A stretch of DNA of 64,000 bases from Ziziphus jujuba (Eukaryota; Streptophyta; Magnoliopsida; Rosales; Rhamnaceae): positions 18,559,001-18,623,000 of the forward strand of contig NC_083387.1 of assembly GCF_031755915.1 (NCBI RefSeq), in the 5' to 3' direction. Positions 45,726 through 57,443 of the stretch are shown here, piece after piece. A model generated the notes under the pieces. That model ran no database searches. It was given only the letters and a program-made list of their open reading frames with translations, and was not told where the DNA came from. Position 1 is the stretch's first letter, and the number at the start of each line of letters is the position of its first letter. A program made the translations under genes and the position numbers.

Positions 45726-47524
45726 GCTCGGTTTCAAAAGGCTATAGAATCTTTGATGTATCTAAGATGCAGGTTGTTGTCTCTCAAGATGTTATAATAG
45801 ATGAGAACTCATATTGAAGTTGGCAGGAGCATAAAGTGGAAGTAAACACTTATATTCAATCAAGAACTCCTTCCACCGATCAAAATGATTTTGATGTTGA
45901 AAATAATTATGAAGATGATGATGACCTAGCCAATGAAGATTATGTGGGCAAGAGAGGCACAAAATCAATTGAAGAACTTTATGCAAGTGCAAGGATGGCA
46001 ACACCTGATCCTACAACATATAGTGATGCTTCACAACACAAAGAATGGCAAGCTGCAATAGAGGAGGAGCTTCACATGATTGACAAGAATAAAACTTGAA
46101 GTTTGGTGTCGAGACCAAAGAAAGGATATGTGATAGGTGTTAAATGGGCTTTTAGAACCAAACTAAACCCTAATGGCACCTTGAAAAAAAACAAAGCAAG
46201 GCTGGTTGTTAAAGGTTACATTCAACAATACGGTGTAGACTATATGGAGACTTTTGTACCGGTTGCAAGACATGAAACCATTCGGCTTCTACTTGCATAT
46301 GCAGCCAACAAATCTTGGAAAATATACCATTTGGGTGTAAAATCAGCTTTTCTAAATGGTATATTAGAAGAAGAAGTATATGTTGAGCAACCTGAAGGAT
46401 TTGTCATAGAAGGAGAGGAGGAGAAAGCAAACAAGCTCCAAGAGCTTGGTATGCAAGAATTGATGACTACCTCACTCATGAAGGCTTTTCTAGAAGTGAT
46501 AATGAGCCTACCCTCTACATCAAAACTAACACACATAAAGATGCAATGGTAATCTCTCTTTATGTAGATGATTTACTCATAACAGGTTGCAATACCAAAG
46601 GCATTCAAGAATTCAAAGACAAAGTGAAGGAAACCTTCGAGATGTCGGACCTTGGTTTGATGAATTACTTTCTAGGATTCGAGATCAAGCAAACAAGTAA
46701 AGGTATAATTTTATCTCAAGAACAATATGCTTTGAATTTGCTTGATAAGTTCCAACTAGAAAATGCAAAGATTTTTGATACACCAATGATACAAAATGCC
46801 AAGTTCGAACATGAGGATGGAAGTGAGAAAGTGAATGCTTCGGTTTATAGAAGCATAATTGGAAGCTTGCTTTATTTATGTGCTTTAAGACCTGATATTA
46901 TGTATGCTGTAAGTGTGCTATCAAGGTTTATGAATGCACCATCTCAAAACCATTACCATGCTGCAAAAAGAGTCCTACGGTATGTAAAGGGCACGGCCAA
47001 CCATGGAATTCTATACAAGCCTGGCAACATGTGTGAGTTGGTTGGCCATTGTGATAGTGATTGGGGCAGGTAGCTTGGAAGACATGAAGAGCACCTCTGG
47101 ATACTTGTTTATGTTTGATTCAGGTCCATTTTCATGGAGCTCACTCAGGCAAGGAACCACAGCACAATCAACAGCAGAAGCTGAATACATCTCGGCAACG
47201 GCTGCATCAAACCAAGCAATTTGGCTAAAGAAATTACTTGATGACTTAGGTTGCAAGCAAACAAATGCAACCACCATGTACTGTGACAATACTTCAGCCA
47301 TAGCCATAACCAAAAATCCTGTACAACATAGAAGAACCAAGCATATCCCTATGAAGTACCATAGCATCCGTGAGGCTGAAAGAAACAAAGAAATTAGTTT
47401 GATGCATTGTTCAACACAAGACCAGCTGGCCGACATTCTTACAAAACCATTGCCAAAAGAAAGACTTCAAATGCTTAGGAGTCTTCTTCACATCATACCT
47501 AACATTGCCAAAGAGAAGTGTTAG
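45726..47524 (+). pseudogene. Reverse transcriptase and RNase H of copia D
   Basis: Pieces in several frames: 45836-46099 (before RT, ending IDKNKT, then TGA where Trp is expected), 46103-46450 (RT fingers, [16 protein letters not shown], then [20 protein letters not shown]), and a short frame-changing deletion near 46437 that removes the KALYGLKQAP region. At 46546-47073 the palm has LYVDDLLITG with YVDD intact (46561-46572). At about 47073 another shift leads into RNase H (TAEAEYISA, CDNTSAIA, QLADILTK) up to 47524. It cannot make one protein. Confidence 0.92.
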
Positions 47525-48252
47525 AGAATCATGGCAAGTGTTAGCCATGAAACATGCAAAACCGAGACCAAGGCAAGGTAAAAGCTGAAATGCCTTGGCC
47601 AAAATCATTAACCTAGTTTGTTTCATATTTGGTTTGTATTTTAATTCTAGCAAATTAAGTAATCTAGGCTAGATAAGTTGGTGCACAAAGACACCAAAAT
47701 ATGTTGTTTAAAGTATACTAGCCAAAGTAGGGTTTAAGAAAAACCAAGCACCTAGATGACATGGAAAGCACCTTGGTGACAAGGATGGTGACATGGAAGC
47801 TACTTGGTGACATGGAGCTTCACCATTCGGCATTTCTCTCAACCAATGCATGGAAGGACATGTGTCATCATGCATGAGGACTACTTCACCATGAAGCAAC
47901 TAATGAGGCAGCAACACTTGTCAACCAACCATGATGCATGTGGCAAAGTTACTTTACACATGTGGTTTTGCTTCACCATGAAAGACTTGTTTGTATTGGT
48001 CCTTAAAATCGGTTATGGTGTGCTTTCACACCTATTTTGTATGCTATAAATATGTATTACAGTTTAATGAATGAATATATTGAATTTTGGAGAAATATAC
48101 CTTAGTTTCCATTTGAAACCAAAAGAACACTAAAACTTGTTATAAATTTTCAGCAGCTTACTACATCAAAGCCGAGATACACCTTTACTCCAAATCAATT
48201 TCAATCCTTCATACCTTGTTTTCTTTTGATTAACCTTGCCCTCATTCTTTCA
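47519..48252 (+). repeat. 3' LTR of copia D
   Basis: 734 bp, TGTTAGAGAATC...CATTCTTTCA, overlapping the last codons of pol. Followed by ATCAC, the right target duplication. Confidence 0.95.
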
Positions 48253-48257
48253 ATCAC

Positions 48258-48785
48258 CAGCTAGTTTAAGCTCCAAATCAGCTCCAATATACCATGAAGG
48301 ATTCCAAATAGGATTAATATTGATTCCTATATGTTGTCCTTGATTGGAATAAATCAAACTTGCTTGATCAGCAAAAGAAGTCAAAGTCAGCGCCAATCTA
48401 ATGAATTTCGGCCAACTTGAAGCTTTCATGCACAAATGTTGAATTGGAAAGATTTTGCTTCTATCTTAGAATAATTTCATGGTCCCTTGGAGTGCTCAAT
48501 CATTTTCATAAACCAACAAATTCATACCTTGGTGGCCGGAGTCCATAGAAGCACCAAAACAGCTTGCTGATCCATTTCCACCTTCATAACTTGGATACAT
48601 AAGATGGGCTTTGGATATTCGGGTATTGGCATGCCTTCTTGAGTTTGAATCACACTCTTATGAATCTAACTAGGTTGTCCTCAAATTTCTTAGCTTATGC
48701 CCTTGTGATTGGCCTTGTCTTTATTCGTACAGGATTAGCAACCCAGTGGGTAGTCGGTTATATAGGTACAAGCGGATTCTCATCA
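48258..48785 (-). repeat. LTR-alpha of gypsy G, right part
   Basis: Continues the LTR from 42759 and ends GGATTCTCATCA at 48785. The polypurine tract of G follows (plus strand TTTTCCTCTTCTTG, 48786-48799). Removing copia D and one ATCAC leaves an LTR of about 1.14 kb. Confidence 0.9.
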
Positions 48786-50020
48786 TTTTCCTCTTCTTGA
48801 AAAGGATTTGCCATCAAATCAAAGTCATCACCTATAGAAAATGGAGATAAGTTAGCAACATTAAATAAAGCACTCACATTATACTCACCTGGCAAGTCAA
48901 GCTTGTAAGCATTTTCATTAACTATCTCCGAAACTTGAAAAGGTCCATCCCTTCGCGGCATAAGCTTTGACTTTCATTGTTCTGGAAACTTCCTCTTTCT
49001 TAGGTGTAACCAAACCCAATCTCCAGGTTCAAATACAATCTTTATTCGATCTTGATTAGCATTTTTTACATATTGTTCCATCCTCCTCTCAATGTTTTCT
49101 TTTGTCTTCTCATGAATTTGCTTTAGAAAATCAGCTCTTTATTTTCCATCTAGATTAGCACGTCCACTTAGAGGCAAATGTGTTAAATCTAATGGAGCCA
49201 GAGAATTAAAACCATAAATGATTTCAAATGAAATATATTTAGTAGCTGAATGTATGGACCCATTATAAGCAAATTCCACATGTGGCAAACTTTCCTCCCA
49301 CATTTTTAAATTTCTACTAATTAAAGCCCTTAACAATGCAGACAAAGTCCTATTTACTACTTCAGTTTGTCCATCAGTTTGTGAACGACAAGTGGTTGAA
49401 AACAAAAGCTTAGTCCTAATTTAGCCCACAAAGTTTTGCAAAAATAACTTAAGAACTTAACATCTCTATCCGAAACAATTGTCCTAGGCATTCCATGTAG
49501 TCTTACTATTTTCCTAAAGAATAAATTAGCCACATTAGATGCATCATCAGTTTTATTACATGCAATAAAATGTGCCATCTTCATCAACAACTACAAATAT
49601 TGAATCTTTTCCATTCCTAGACCTAGGTAAACCAAGAACAAAATCCATAGACAAATCAACATATGGAGGAATGGAATTGGCAATGGAAGATACAAACCGT
49701 GCGGCTTCAATCTTGACTTGGACTTTCAGCTTTTCAAACATCTCTCACATATTCTTTCGACATATCTCTTCATTTTAGGCCAATAAAAATGTTCTTACAA
49801 TAAGGATAAAGTTTTTATAACACCAAAATGTCCCATTAAACCTCCCCCATGACCTTCCCTAACTAGTAACTCCCAATGCTATAACTAGGCACACAAAGTT
49901 GATTTTTCCAAAACAAATATACCTCAAAAATATAAAATTTTGTTAACCACGCTTAGCACAATTTTTAATTGTCTCACCAAAGTAATTATCATGCTTATAA
50001 AGTTCTTTCAATTGTTTAAA
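48786..50020 (-). pseudogene. Integrase of gypsy G
   Basis: At 48758-48961 is the C-terminal part (PRRDGPFQVSEIVNENAYKL), running to the LTR. The linker near 48990-49030 reads WVWLHLRK. At 49139-49405 is the C-terminal core ([20 protein letters not shown]). At 49357-49590 is the middle core ([20 protein letters not shown]). At 49556-49741 the first catalytic block can be read ([20 protein letters not shown]). Four frames are needed. It is the best preserved alpha integrase in the window, but not functional. Confidence 0.9.
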
Positions 50021-51370
50021 TCCAAGCAATCGAGTATCTAAGGTAGAAAACAATACATACCTTCGGGATAATGCACTGGCAATGATATTTTCCTTACCTT
50101 CCTTGTAGCAGATAACATAAGAAAAGGTATCGATAAATTCAATCCACTTCCCATGTCTTTGATTGAGCTTCCCTTGGCCTTTAATGTGCTTCAATGATTA
50201 ATGATCCGTGTGAATCACAAATTCCTTTGGTATCAAGTAATGAGCCATGACTCCAAAGCTCTCACAAATGCAAACATCTCTTTGTCATAGGTTGGATAGT
50301 TTAGTGCATGTGCATTTAACTTCTCATTAAAGTAAGCTATGGGTCTTCCTCCTTGCATCAAAACAGTTCCAATACCTACACTTGAAACATCACATTCAAT
50401 TTTAAAAGTTTTAGAAAAATTAGGAAATACTAATAAAGGAGCATTAGTTATTTTTTCTTTCAACAAATTAAAGGACTTCTCTTGTGCTTTGCCTCATTTG
50501 AATCCAACATTCTTTTTGACAACTTGGGTCAATGGTGCTACTATGGTACTAAAATCCTTGACAAATATTTGGTAGAAGCTAGCTAAACCCTGAAAATTCC
50601 TTACCTGGGTAATAGATGTAGGTTTCAGCCAATCTTATATGGATTTCACCTTTGATTGGTCAACTTTAATTTTTGCAGCACTTACAACAGATCTTGGGAA
50701 ACAAGCTCATCTTGACGAAAATCACACTTTTTCATGTTAGCAAATAACCTTTCCTTCCTAAGAATATTTAAAACTTGCCTAAGATGTCCTACATGATCAT
50801 CAAGATTTCAGCTATACACTAAAATATACAACCATAAATTTTCCAATGAATGGATGCATGACATGCTTCATTAACCTCATAAAAGGGCTAGGTGCATTAG
50901 TTAAACCAAAATGCATTACTAACCATTCATACAATCCATATTTAGTCTTAAATGCACATTACTAACCATTCATACAATCCATATTTAGTCTTAAATGCGG
51001 TTTTCCATTCATCACCCTCTTTCATCCTGATTTGATGATACTCACTCCTAAGATCAATTTTAGAGAACATGCAAGCACCATACAATTCATGTAGCATACC
51101 ATATAATCTAGGAATTGGATACTTATACTTAATCATTATATTATTTATAGCCCTACAATCAACACACATTCTCCATGATCCATCTTTCTTAAGTACTAAT
51201 AAAATAGGGACAACATATGGACTCATGCTTTCTCTAATGCAACCTTTTTCAAGTAATTCACTTACCTGGCTTTGTAGTTCTTTGGTCTCCTCGGGATTAC
51301 TTCTATATGCAGGCCTATTAGGAATTGCAGCTCCAAGAATAAAATCAATTTGATGTTCAATCCCTCGAAT
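50021..51370 (-). pseudogene. Reverse transcriptase and RNase H of gypsy G
   Basis: At 50233-50466 is the RNase H start ([20 protein letters not shown]), continuing at 49943-50194 (MKHIKGQGKLNQRHGKWIEF). At 50948-51226 is the RT N-terminal half ([20 protein letters not shown], then [20 protein letters not shown]). The palm near 50800-50830 has lost the FDDI residues of the catalytic box by deletion. A 43-bp tandem duplication at 50914-50998 also breaks the palm. Non-functional. Confidence 0.88.
50914..50998. repeat. 43-bp tandem duplication in gypsy G RT
   Basis: CATTACTAACCATTCATACA... at 50914-50956 is repeated base for base at 50957-50998. The repeated unit lies in the sequence coding for the RT region before the palm. 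The equivalent sequence in F (near 23240-23280) has one copy. Confidence 0.92.
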
Positions 51371-52200
51371 AGGTAAACCACTAAGAATCTCCGAAAGACA
51401 TCAACAAATTCCTGCAAAAGGGAAGAAATAGAACTGGCAATTCAGGCTCTTCAGGATTAGCTTGATCATTTAGGTAAATATCTTTATAAATCATGACCAG
51501 CAATGGTTTATTACTCAAAATTACCTTTTTAACCTCACCTAGGCTAAGATAAAAAAATTCTTTTTCTTTTTCTTTTCTTTCCTCTCTTTTTCTTTTCCTC
51601 TTTCGAATTTTTCTCTCTCTCATGCTCTCCTCTTTTGCAATTTGTTTCTCCCTCTCAGCTTTCTCTCTCTTGTTTCCTTCATTCTTGGGTTTATAACACT
51701 TACCTTGATGTCGATGTTTGGCCTTACCATCTTGGATAGATGGTGAAGCCGTGGGTGCCATGCTTGGCTTCTTTTTGAGCTGCTCGGCCTCCCTCCTTTG
51801 TTGCATTTGTAATTGGTCTCTAAACACCTCCTTTAGAGTTAATGGATCAAGCTTAATCTTCTTACATTTGAATCGAAATACAATGGCATTCTTTCTTCCA
51901 AAGTGTATGGTGTCTTTATGAAATTGCCATGGCCTTACTAATAAAATATGACCAGCATGCATAGGCACAACATCACATAATAAAACATCCACATATTTAT
52001 CAATTCTAAACTTTACCTTAGCTTGTTTATTTATTTTCATCTTACCATTATCATTAAGACATTGTAATCTATAAGGTTCAGGATGTTTAATGGTTGTTAA
52101 TCCTAATTTCTTAACCACCATATTACTAATTATATTAGCACAACTTCCATTATTAATTATCATGCTACAAATATTACCTTGAATTTCACATCAGGTGTGA
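51371..52200 (-). pseudogene. Protease and basic linker of gypsy G
   Basis: 260 open codons at 51381-52163. The protease region reads MIINNGSCANIISNMVVKKL, where the catalytic Asp of IIDxGSC has become Asn; F keeps IIDSGSC. DVVPMHAGHILLVRPWQF follows. The second half is a Lys/Arg/Glu-rich linker (for example RKRKREERKEKEKEFFYLSL). It is long and open, but the active-site substitution makes it inactive. Confidence 0.85.
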
Positions 52201-53590
52201 AATATATTTTCTCTTTAGATTTGATCCTTAGCTTTGTACACGGTCAAGACTCTCCTTGCTACCAAACTCAATTTAGCCTTTGAAGCTTTGAGAGTCTCGG
52301 CTTCTTCTTTTTCTTCATCCTCAATTACTTCATCTATAAATTCAATTTCAGCTTCGGATTCCTCACTTTTAGACTCTAACTTTCGATTGCCTTTTAGCAC
52401 CATAATTTTTCTGTTCGAGCATTGGTTGGCAATATGTCCTTGTTTCTGGCACTTAAAACAAACAATATCTCTAGTTCTTGAGGATTTAGGATCATATTTA
52501 CCTTCCAAGTTGGGTGCTTGAGTTGAATCCAGCCTTGTATCCCTCCTTGGCCGATTGAAGCTCTCTTTTCCTTGCTTCAGCTTTGGCCATGTATCATATG
52601 TAGGATTGCTTCTCCAAACACTTGAATTAGGCCTCCCGCTGTTGGAAACTACTCCAAACCGTGAGCAGTACCTCTCCCCTTGAATAGGATCCTAATTTTA
52701 ATAGCCACATGAAGCATCTCTTCCAATTCCACATATTATTGTAACTCCACTTGGTTAGCTATTTCTCAATTTAAACGTCCCAAAAATCATGCCATGGTTG
52801 CCTCACGATCCTCATTCATGCTCAATCTCATCATGAGCAACTCCATCTCTTTGTAGTAGTCCTTCATGATCCTACTTCCTTGTGATAATGATCGAAGTCT
52901 TTGATGCAGCAAGCTATGGTAATTAGACTGCACAAATCTCTTCCTCATGGTTCCTTTCATTTGTCGCCAAGTGGTAATTAATTCATCGCCAACTCTCCTT
53001 CAGGTACCTTACTTATTATTCCACCATTGGAGTGCATAATGTCCAAATTCCAAAGAGGCCAATTTAACCTTCTTTGCCTCAGAATAGTTGTGGCAATCAA
53101 ATATCATCTTCATACGCTCCTCCTATTCTAGATAAGCCTCTGGATCAGTCTTTCACATAAATGTAGATATATTGACCTAAATATTTCCAAGGTCATCACC
53201 TTCCTCCCTAGCTTGCCTACCACGGGTTTGCCTTCTTTGAAGTGCAAAAATATCTTCAAAATCCTCCTCTAGATTATCTCCATAATTACCTCCTTCAAAT
53301 TCCTCCTTATAACGTCCGTGGCCTCCTCGACCTTGACCTTAACCTCCTTGGTGTTCATTTCGTGGATTTGGCCTTCCTTGGGAATTCTCAATTCTATCCA
53401 TTCTTTGATCTAGGAGATCAAAGCGAGCATTCATCCTTTTGAAGTTGTTCCAAAACCGCCAACATGTTGATAGGTTCATCTCCATTTCCTGTAGCTCTAG
53501 AATCCCCTTTGAATCCTACGGTCTCCTCTTAGTATTTCTTAATGAATCATCTTTTCTTCTTAATCTTGAATCTGTCATGTTAGTAAAAAT
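52201..53590 (-). pseudogene. Gag of gypsy G
   Basis: At 52215-52508 is the C-terminus, with an intact zinc knuckle CFKCQKQGHIANQC and an acidic tail. Upstream the Gag domain is readable in several frames (52700-52990 matches MRERFVPSHYHRLLHQ-type sequence of E and F). The start lies at about 53577 (MTDSRLRRKDDSLRN). Multiple stops and shifts. Confidence 0.82.
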
Positions 53591-54670
53591 AATACAAAAA
53601 TCCTTATCAAATTCACACTCTCACATGTTTCACTCAAACAAGGTCTCGACACTCGTGTTTGCATACTAGTTTCGGCTTTCGACCCTCTTTTAAGCTCATA
53701 CTCTCTTGCCTTTTTCCACTTAAAGAATTATCTCAATGTTTTATTAAAACACACTTAAAATCACAGTTAGATCATAAGTATGCCCTAATTAAACTTATGA
53801 ATAAAACAGCAGCAAAAAGCAAGGAAATACCAAGTGAATTGATAAAACTTAGTCTTGGCCTTACTAACCAAAAACAAGGTAAATCAACAAGCAATTTTTG
53901 GAATCAATAAGGAGCAGATCAGAATATTAAGAAATAAAAAATTCAAGGATAAAATTTAGAAAAAAGATTCAAACAACGAACAAGAACAATTTTGAACAAA
54001 ATATGGAATAGTTGTTGGTTGTAGCTCTTGTAATTTAAGTTTTTGTTTCAAATCCTTTACCAATTTTAATCCAAACAATTTTAGCATCAAAATTCAAAAT
54101 CCAGCAACCAAACATTGAATAAATAATCAACATCCTAGCGGTTATATTTGTGTTTCCCGAAAACAAACAATCCCTAATAATGATCTACCAAAATCGACCT
54201 TTGTGCAGTAAATTTTTTATTTTTTATTTTTATCTTCGGCTTTTCTTCCTTTTTTTTAAACACTCATAGATTATAAACAGCAACTCTAGTAGCAAGAAAC
54301 AACACCAAAATTGCAATTCCAATGCCAAAATTTCACCAAACCCGATCCAGACTTCAAATAAAAAAAAATTGTACAATTTTTAGATTTTAATGCAATATGC
54401 TTTCAAATCTATCTTTTTTTTTGTTGAACAATAAAATAGATTACTAAGAATTAATATGCAAAATAGCCAACAAACTAGAAAATAAAAATTTGACTAAAAC
54501 AACAAAACCTAATTCGGTTAGGAAGAATTTTATTTTATTTTTTCTAAATATGCAGAATGTTAATAGATAAGAAACAACCTTAACCTAATGTTAAGATTGT
54601 AGAATAACACAAAACAAAATAAAGCAAACAAGATAGATCAAACTTGAACAAAATTCAGCTTTGATACCAA
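53591..54670 (-). other. Leader and primer-binding site of gypsy G
   Basis: AT-rich leader, parallel to that of F. The primer-binding site is at 54656-54670 (plus strand CAGCTTTGATACCAA). No gene seen. Confidence 0.75.
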
Positions 54671-54989
54671 GCCCGGATCTCAATTATGTTCAAATTCTAA
54701 TGGAAACCTTAACCCCTAATCAACTTGTGATTAGAAACCTTGTTATATGATGAAGATGCCACAATAGGTGATGGATGTCCTATTGAAAAGTCAAACTAAA
54801 ACACTTGATTTCTATTGAGTGTTTTAGGTGTTCAAAGAGAACAAAGAGAATTATTTCCCACAAATATTTTTCTCTATGAATAATGTACTAAATATTATTG
54901 AGATAATAATCCTTAAATAGGTTTGAAAGACAACATAAAAACCCTAAAACACCAAAGAGAAACCGGCCATAGGTTTACGAAACTTAGTG
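54671..54989 (-). repeat. LTR-alpha, 5' LTR of gypsy G, truncated at both ends
   Basis: Matches LTR-alpha from GCCCGGATCTCAATT onwards. The terminal 45 bp or so that should join the primer site (TGATACGAACCTAGG...TATATTA) is missing. The other end breaks off at about 54989, joining unrelated sequence. Confidence 0.82.
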
Positions 54990-56022
54990 AGCTTCTTCTT
55001 ATATCTTAATAGCTAGTTTAATGGGCTTTGTTATTTAATAAGCTAGTTTGGGGATTCTACGGACCATTATTAATAAAAGCTCATGATCAATGGATTAGCT
55101 TGCTCTAAGAGCATAAATTAAATAGTCTCCCATTTACTCTTGAGCAGGCTTAGGACTTTGATATGATCCAGTGCTACTCCACTAAAAGCCTAGATTTGGA
55201 CTTTAAGATTAATAATGTTTATATTAAATGTATTTTCCTTTGTAAAATATCAATAAATAATTGATAATAATTTATGTCAATCAATTAATTATTTGTTCGT
55301 TTAACTTATCAGTTTCTCTAACGGATCTAATGTATTGGTCAGTGACTTTTAATATTCGAGTACAGAAACATGCCAAGAGGATATTTCATACAAATTTCAT
55401 TTTGTATATTTCATAAATACTTGGTAATCAAAAAACCATAATTCCCAAATCATCTAGATATTGGCCGTTCAAAATATACCTCACTTATTGATAACTCAAA
55501 GAACCATAGTCATTTAATTACCTATTTATAATGTACTTAGGATTAAGAAAAATAGCATATCCAATATTGTTTGAGATCTAATTCTTTTCACATGAATTTA
55601 TCCTTTATTAAATCACTCCCGATCCTTTAAGAATGATCATAATTCATTCCAACATTTTATAATAACCAAGACAGATTATTCAATAAAATATTGCAATCTA
55701 AATAAAGTGCCCAACTTTATTTAACAATTCTGAGACAATTAATTAATTATGAGAATCTAGGATCATGTCTTCTATAGACTCATCCATATGATCATATACT
55801 ACATAATTAAATTGGACCTCATATGTAAAATATAATGTGCAAAACCTTTTTTTTTTAATTTTTAAAAAAACTTCATATAATTAAATCAGAAAATAAAATC
55901 ACAATTTATCTTGCTCCTAGAGTACAAATGTAATTAATTCCCACTCACTCTAAAGTAAGTGTGGCACCCTTTTTAGACCCATACTATCTAAATGCGTCTA
56001 AAGTACGTGCTGAGTTAGAGTC
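54990..56022. other. AT-rich sequence, perhaps LTR or 3' end of copia H
   Basis: No coding frame. It lies downstream of the copia H RNase H remnant in that element's orientation, where its 3' LTR would be. A purine-rich block on the minus strand (55939-55955, AGAGTGAGTGGGAATTA) could be the polypurine tract. LTR ends are not visible, so the assignment is tentative. Confidence 0.35.
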
Positions 56023-57438
56023 TTAGAATAAGGGTCTGCCAAATTTTATGGAGTTAATATCCTTTTGAAAATTTGAATCTGTATAACCAAGGGTTTTCAG
56101 GTTCTCACTTGAATATATAAGCATATGATCATTTGTTCTCCTTAGATACTTAAGCATATGCTTTGCTGCAACACAGTGTTCTACTCCAGAATTTGATTGG
56201 AAACAACTCACTACTCCCACTTTGTAGCAGATATTTGGCTTATACACAACAGGAGATACACTAGACTACCTACTACTAGAGCATAAGATTTCTTACACAT
56301 AAATTCTTTTTCATCGTGAGTTTTTGGTGATTGCTCCTTAGAAAGATGTATTCTATGTCTGAAAGGTAAAAATACCCTCTTAGAAGTTTCCAAGTCATAC
56401 ATTGCCACTATTTTGTCAATATAGGAAGCTTAAGATAAAGCCAACATCTTATTCTTTTGGTCTCGTAAAAGTTTGATCCCTCGAATATAGTTAGCTTCAC
56501 CTAAGTCCTTCTTATCAAATTGTTCTTTCAAGTGACTCTTTACACCTAATAACACCTTCATATCATTTCTGATTAGAAGGATATCATCTACATAAAGAAC
56601 CAAAAAATTTACTACTGACCTTTAATCTTTTTGTACACACGTGGTTCAGTAGGACTTTTCTCAAAACCAAACATTTGTATGGTTCGATCAAACATGATGT
56701 TCCATGATTTGAATGCTTGCTTAAGTCCATAAATGACCTATGCAACTTGCATACCATGTTTTCTTGGCCTTTTGCTATAAATCCTTTTGGTTGCTGCATA
56801 TAGATGTCCTTTTCTAGCTCACCATTTAGGAAAGTTTTCTTGACATCTGTTTGCCAAATCTCATAATTGAGAGTTGCTGATATAGCTAAGAGAATTTGGA
56901 TAGATTTAAAGGTTTCATCATAATCTATACCTTCTTTCTGGGTATAACATTTTGGTACAAATCTAGCTTTGAAGGTTTTTACCTTCCCATCAGGTCCTCT
57001 CTTTCTCTTGTAGATCTATTTGCACCCATTGTGTTTTACCCCTTTAGGTATTCTACAAGAGAATAGACTGAGTTAGAATCCATAGATTCCATTTTACAAT
57101 CCATGGCCTTTTTACACTCTTGCGCATCAACATCCTTCAGTGCCTCCTTGTAAGTGATAGGGTCATCATTTGGATTATCCATAGTGACTTGATACATCTC
57201 ACCTAATAAGGCATACTTTACAGGTTTATGCATTACTCTCCCACTATGAGTTTGCTGCACTAGCTGTTGTACATGTACAGAAGGATCCAGGTTCCGTGGT
57301 TGTTGTGGCGGATCACCAATCTCTTCATTATTCTCTTCTTGTTTTTGAGTTTGGTCCTGAATTAGTTTTTGTGCTTGTTCACCTTTGGGTACCATTTGTA
57401 CATTTTTTCTTCTTTTATCATGCATAGGAAACAGAAGT
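56023..57438 (-). pseudogene. Reverse transcriptase and RNase H of copia H
   Basis: Minus-strand pieces in copia order. At 57036-57425 are the end of the linker and the RT start (MDNPNDDPITYKEALKDVDA). At 56820-57030 is degraded RT. At 56584-56799 is RT with QQPKGFIAKGQENMVCKLHR, then the palm with YVDD intact at 56583-56594. At 56211-56408 and 56023-56247 is the tether to RNase H (SYALVVGSLVYLLLC, then AAKHMLKYLRRTNDHMLIYS). Many frameshifts. An older copy than C or D. The alpha solo LTR at 57444 separates it from its integrase. Confidence 0.85.
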
Positions 57439-57443
57439 GGAGG

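Larger units (their letters stand above)
42765..48252 (+). mobile_element. Ty1/copia element D, full length but decayed
   Basis: A 5488-bp element with LTRs of 739 and 734 bp and a perfect target duplication ATCAC at 42760-42764 and 48253-48257. The primer site is at 43507 and a purine-rich tract (CAAAGAGAAG) ends at 47518. The domain order is gag, zinc knuckles, protease, integrase, RT, RNase H. The LTRs differ at roughly 20 positions plus a small indel, so the insertion is modestly old. Stops, frameshifts and catalytic substitutions show it is dead. Confidence 0.95.

Noticed and set aside
47011..47436. 141-codon minus-strand frame opposite copia D RNase H
   Set aside because: Antisense shadow of a recognisable RNase H. 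No homology of its own.
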